Origin: a virus
DNA length: 30,603 bases
IMG/VR virus record: IMGVR_UViG_3300042402_000837
Location: 1-30,603 of that record
Direction: 5' to 3' (one strand)
This document shows, piece by piece, positions 27,355 through 30,603 of the stretch; the first letter of the stretch is position 1, and each line of letters opens with the position of its first letter. The notes under the pieces are model-generated. The model did no database searches and was not told the origin of the DNA. It saw nothing but the letters and a program-made list of their open reading frames with translations. Position numbers and translations under genes: made by a program.

Positions 27355-28951
27355 TGACGATAACTTTGAGTACATTAGAGCAAGCCTAAATACTCAAGAA
27401 CAGCAAGAAAATGAATTTAAAGCAAACGACCCATTTAATAAAAATTGGGAAGAACTTAAAGAATACACTGGCCTAGACCAAAACTTTCGTCGCCGTGTAG
27501 CAAGACAAGTAAGCAAGGCTGTTACTCCAACTGCAGCGTATCTAGATTCTGCAAATGCAACTCCATCTGGAGTAGATGCTGGATCAAAGGCTCTTAATCC
27601 TGGAACGGTATACAGAAATGGATACGGTCTGTTTGATGTAATCACACCACCATATAATATGTATGAACTTGCAAACTTTTATGATACTTCTTTTGCTAAC
27701 CATGCTGCAATTGATGCTAAGGTAGAAAATATTGTAGGTCTTGGATATAGGTTTGATATTGCAGATAGAACTGCTTTAAGACTAGAGATGTCTGAAGATC
27801 AAGAAGCAACCGAGAGAGCACGTAAAAGAATTGAAAGAGCCAAGATTGAACTTCGTGATTGGCTAGAAAACCTTAATGATGATGACAGTTTTACAAAGGT
27901 TATGGAAAAAGTTTACACAGATGTTGAAGCAACAGGAAATGGTTTTATTGAAGTAGGTAGAACTGTAAAAGGTGAGATTGGCTACATTGGTCATATTCCT
28001 GCAACAACAGTTCGTGTTCGTAGATTAAATGATGGCTTTCTTCAGATTATTGGTCAGGCAGTTGTTTACTTTAGAAATTTCGGGGCAAATAATCAAAACC
28101 CAGTAACAGCAGATGCTAGACCAAATGAGATTATTCACATAAAGTCATACTCTCCACTTAATACATACTACGGAATTCCAGATATTGTATCTGCTATGCC
28201 TTCACTAATTGGAGATCAACTTGCAGCAAGATATAACATTGACTACTTTGAAAACAAGGCTGTTCCAAGATATATCATTACTCTAAAAGGAGCAAAACTT
28301 TCTGGAGATGCAGAAGATAAAATGTTTAGATTCTTGCAGACAGGACTTAAGTCCCAGTCTCATAGAACTCTTTACATTCCGCTTCCTGGAGATACAGACC
28401 AGAACAAGGTTGAGTTCAAGATGGAGCCTATTGAAAACGGTATTCAAGATGGCTCATTTAAAGAGTATCGTAAGCAAAACCGTGATGACATTTTAATTGC
28501 ACATCAAGTTCCAATTTCAAAACTTGGTGGATCAGAATCTGGTTTGGCAGCAGCACTCTCTCAAGATCGCACTTTTAAAGAGCAGGTTGCCAGACCAGCA
28601 CAGCATCATCTTGAAAAGGTTGTCAACAAGATTATTAAAGAAAAGACAGACATCCTTGAACTTAAGTTTAACGAACTAACTCTTACAGATGAGATTGCTC
28701 AGTCTCAGATTCTTGAGAGACTTGTAAAGACTCAGATCATGATGCCTAACGAGGCTCGTGAAGCACTAGACCTTCCTCAAAGATCAGACGGAGATGAGCC
28801 ATTTGTTATGAGTCCAAGAGAAGCAACAGACGCTAGAGCAAATCTTGCAGGGAATAGACAAAGAGATACTGAAAGAACAAACAACAACTCAGACTCTCCA
28901 AGTACTATCGCTGGACGCAATCCACAAGGAGAGGGTAGATCGTCTCAATAG
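27347..28951 (+). CDS. Portal protein (534 aa from GTG)
   Basis: Forms the dodecameric channel at the capsid vertex. Recognised from the PBSX/HK97-like portal layout: VITPPYNMYELANFYDTS, a long helical middle, GYIGHIPATTVRVRR, IHIKSYSP, YIPLPGD, and a C-terminal KEYRKQNRDDILIAHQVP then PAQHHLEKVVNKIIKEK. I prefer the GTG at 27347 (product MSDDDNFEY), 8 bases inside the previous gene and about 12 bases after GGAAGGGA; ATGs at 27326 and 27335 would add 7 or 4 residues. Followed by the protease gene, in usual head-cluster order. Confidence 0.88.
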   Translation: MSDDDNFEYIRASLNTQEQQENEFKANDPFNKNWEELKEYTGLDQNFRRRVARQVSKAVTPTAAYLDSANATPSGVDAGSKALNPGTVYRNGYGLFDVITPPYNMYELANFYDTSFANHAAIDAKVENIVGLGYRFDIADRTALRLEMSEDQEATERARKRIERAKIELRDWLENLNDDDSFTKVMEKVYTDVEATGNGFIEVGRTVKGEIGYIGHIPATTVRVRRLNDGFLQIIGQAVVYFRNFGANNQNPVTADARPNEIIHIKSYSPLNTYYGIPDIVSAMPSLIGDQLAARYNIDYFENKAVPRYIITLKGAKLSGDAEDKMFRFLQTGLKSQSHRTLYIPLPGDTDQNKVEFKMEPIENGIQDGSFKEYRKQNRDDILIAHQVPISKLGGSESGLAAALSQDRTFKEQVARPAQHHLEKVVNKIIKEKTDILELKFNELTLTDEIAQSQILERLVKTQIMMPNEAREALDLPQRSDGDEPFVMSPREATDARANLAGNRQRDTERTNNNSDSPSTIAGRNPQGEGRSSQ

Positions 28952-28973
28952 TTGAGAAATCTATTAAAACATT

Positions 28974-28982
28974 TGGTATAAT
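28974..28982 (+). promoter_or_regulatory. Extended -10 for protease gene
   Basis: TGG-TATAAT. The in-frame ATG at 28981 lies inside this hexamer, so translation should start at 28993, 10 bases after it. Confidence 0.6.
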
Positions 28983-28992
28983 GGATAACGAT

Positions 28993-30291
28993 ATGTTAAT
29001 AAATAAGGCTTCCTGGACCACAGACAAAGATAATCTACGTCTGTCAATGCCTATTGGCAAGGTAGATGCTGAAAGACGCATCGTGTCTGGCTTTGCATCT
29101 CTTGATAATATTGACAAGCAAGATGACATCGTTACAGCAGAAGCAAGTGTAAAAGCATTTAAGAATTTTAAGGGAAACCTTCGTGAAATGCACCAACCAT
29201 CAGCAGTAGGAAAGATGGTTTCATTTAAAGAAGATCGTTATTTTGATCCAAACTCAAAGAAGTTTTATAATGGAGTTTATGTGTCTGCCTATGTTTCAAA
29301 GGGAGCACAGGATGCCTGGGAGAAGGTCCTAGATGGCACATACAGCGGTTTTTCTATTGGTGGCAATATAAAGTCTTGGGATGATGCATACAATGCAGAT
29401 CTAGACAAGGCTATCCGTGTTATTAAAGATTATGACCTTTATGAATTGTCACTAGTTGATAGCCCAGCAAACCAGTTTGCAAGCATTATTTCTGTTGAAA
29501 AAGTAAACGGAGAAAATGTTGTAACAGGTTCATCTGCAGATACAGTTATTGAAAATGTATTTTACGATTCAGAAAACGGTATTGTATTAGTATCTGACTC
29601 AGAAACAGCAGAAAGCCCTATTAGCGGTAAGGGTATGGAAAACATTGGTTTCGTAGAAAAGAATGATGACGAAAAAACAAACATGATAAAGTTCTTAGTT
29701 GATAGTGCTAAAGGCATTAGTACAATTAAGATTACAAAGGAGGTAAGTCAAATGACAGAAGCAACAGAAGTAGCAGTAGATGCTGCAGTTGAAAATGTTG
29801 AGATTACTCCAGAGGCACAGCCAGCAGAAGTAGAAACTCCTGCAGTCGTTGAAGAGACACCAGCAGAAGTTGCTGTTGAAAAGTCTGACGATGGTGGTGC
29901 AGTTCCTTCTGCTCCTGTAGTAGAAGAAGAGAGTGTTACTCCAGAGGTTGAAGCCGAACCTGCTGTAGCAAAATCAGATGAGGCAGTTGCAGAAGCAGTT
30001 GCTGAAATCAAGAACTCTCTTACTAATGCCTTTGGCGATCTCGCTACAACTATTAAGTCTCTTCATGAGCAGGTTGCAGCACTTAGCAAGTCCATTGATG
30101 GTGTATCCGCAGAGGTAAACAATGTCAAGGGTGAGTTCAATGAGTTTGGAAAGAGAGTAGATGCCGTAGAGCAAGATACCGCTTTCCGCAAGTCTGGCGA
30201 TCTAGGCGAGATCGTGCAGTTTGAGCCTGAAAAGGTTCAGAAATCCCTATGGGGCGGACGTTTCCTCAAAAATTCCGACCTATTTAATTAA
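28993..30291 (+). CDS. Prohead maturation protease fused to scaffold-like domain (432 aa)
   Basis: The first 170 residues are a prohead serine protease domain (HK97/XkdF type): VSGFASLDNIDKQDDIV, a likely catalytic His67 (REMHQP) and Ser121 (GFSIGG), then YELSLVDSPANQ. The rest is acidic, Ala/Val/Glu-rich, with a coiled-coil-like end (FGDLATTIKSLHEQVAALSK) and C-terminal SLWGGRFL, typical of scaffolds. The internal ATG at 29752 has a strong ribosome binding site. The protease would cut scaffold and capsid protein during head maturation. The ATG at 28981 would add 4 residues but overlaps the -10. Confidence 0.85.
   Translation: MLINKASWTTDKDNLRLSMPIGKVDAERRIVSGFASLDNIDKQDDIVTAEASVKAFKNFKGNLREMHQPSAVGKMVSFKEDRYFDPNSKKFYNGVYVSAYVSKGAQDAWEKVLDGTYSGFSIGGNIKSWDDAYNADLDKAIRVIKDYDLYELSLVDSPANQFASIISVEKVNGENVVTGSSADTVIENVFYDSENGIVLVSDSETAESPISGKGMENIGFVEKNDDEKTNMIKFLVDSAKGISTIKITKEVSQMTEATEVAVDAAVENVEITPEAQPAEVETPAVVEETPAEVAVEKSDDGGAVPSAPVVEEESVTPEVEAEPAVAKSDEAVAEAVAEIKNSLTNAFGDLATTIKSLHEQVAALSKSIDGVSAEVNNVKGEFNEFGKRVDAVEQDTAFRKSGDLGEIVQFEPEKVQKSLWGGRFLKNSDLFN
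29752..30291 (+). CDS. Nested in-frame scaffold protein (179 aa)
   Basis: Within the protease gene, AAAGGAGGT (29736-29744) sits 8 bases before an in-frame ATG at 29752. Initiation there would yield a 179-residue acidic protein (MTEATEVAVDAAVENVEITP onward) with a coiled-coil C-terminal half and no protease domain. This is the lambda C/Nu3 arrangement, in which the scaffold is made in excess from an internal start. Strength of the site is better than that of the protease itself, which is predicted leaderless. Inferred, not proven. Confidence 0.55.
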   Translation: MTEATEVAVDAAVENVEITPEAQPAEVETPAVVEETPAEVAVEKSDDGGAVPSAPVVEEESVTPEVEAEPAVAKSDEAVAEAVAEIKNSLTNAFGDLATTIKSLHEQVAALSKSIDGVSAEVNNVKGEFNEFGKRVDAVEQDTAFRKSGDLGEIVQFEPEKVQKSLWGGRFLKNSDLFN

Positions 30292-30317
30292 CAATATATT
30301 CACTAGGAGGTGAAATA

Positions 30318-30603
30318 ATGTCAGAACAAGATAAAGATATAGCCAAAAACTATCCAGGTTCAGGTGGCGCAGGAGCAGAACTTAACTCTCAGGGCTCACT
30401 CGTATCAGGTGGTGTAGGTGGTGCTACAGGTCTAGATTCAGCAGCAGCGTCTGTAGGATCACAACTTGGCAACACTGCAACGGCAAACTTTGGTGTCACA
30501 TCAGGACCAAATGCTGTAAATCCAACTGGAGTAGCAGGTGGTATTCTTGCACCAGAACAGGCTCGTCGCTTCATCGACTACGTGTGGGATGGAACTGTAC
30601 TCG
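30318..30603 (+). CDS. Probable major capsid protein, N-terminal part
   Basis: Starts at ATG 30318 after TAGGAGG; 95 codons then the window ends. The first 75 residues are Gly/Ser/Ala-rich (YPGSGGAGAELNSQGSLVSG), which would suit a proteolysed delta region. APEQARRFIDYVWDGTVL near the edge is the start of a major capsid protein pattern I recognise from actinophages. Position directly after protease/scaffold supports the call. Partial at the 3' end. Confidence 0.75.
   Translation, partial: MSEQDKDIAKNYPGSGGAGAELNSQGSLVSGGVGGATGLDSAAASVGSQLGNTATANFGVTSGPNAVNPTGVAGGILAPEQARRFIDYVWDGTVL

Noticed and set aside
1-30603. tRNA or rRNA genes, insertion sequences, integrase and attachment sites
   Set aside because: No cloverleaf, rRNA-like segment, transposase, integrase or att-like repeat was recognised by reading; a covariance-model search was not possible.

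Overview
The window looks like part of a tailed-phage (Caudoviricetes) genome, low in GC by eye (not computed). The host is probably an actinobacterium. This is inferred from a GP88-like protein and an NGGSSMRDE-type membrane protein of the kind found in actinophages, together with widespread leaderless-type gene starts; no host gene proves it.

Left arm (1-5905): regulated clusters of very small genes. Four minus-strand operons (start near 1067, 2417, 3394 and 4634) and a plus-strand set (4993-5905) are packed with ATGA/TAATG stop-start overlaps. Many of the genes are under 60 codons. They encode single-pass membrane peptides, small Cys-pair proteins and unknown proteins, plus one larger GP88-like protein. 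The gaps between operons are dense with repeated control sequence: eight Crp-like TGTGA-N6-TCACA sites (four perfect), six copies of a TTGTCA-N8-TGnTAnnnT promoter element, DnaA-box-like TTATCCACA pairs, six copies of a CGACACGCC word, and hairpin terminators.

Middle (6110-7691): an A-type Fe-S carrier (IscA/HesB-like) with a Cys-rich companion, then a minus-strand pair (Cys-ribbon protein and an unknown 242-residue protein).

Right part (7692-30603): virion genes, nearly all on plus. From left to right: short head/tail decoration-like proteins, a holin-like membrane protein, a collagen-like fibre, three related small RGDT beta-sandwich-like proteins, several modular tail-fibre proteins built from shared blocks, a minus-strand secreted lysozyme/transglycosylase, a class II (B12-dependent) ribonucleotide reductase with its own terminator and promoter, a 1213-residue LamG-like virion protein, the portal, the prohead protease with a nested in-frame scaffold start, and the first 95 codons of a probable major capsid protein cut by the window end.

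The two halves start translation differently. Left-arm genes use GAAAGG-type ribosome binding sites. Many virion genes have an extended -10 (TGnTATAAT) only 6-10 bases before the ATG, so their mRNAs are predicted to be leaderless. This pattern also corrects several start codons (6110, 12824, 14019, 26956, 28993). Together the layout suggests Crp-type activated small-gene operons followed by many independent promoters for structural genes.
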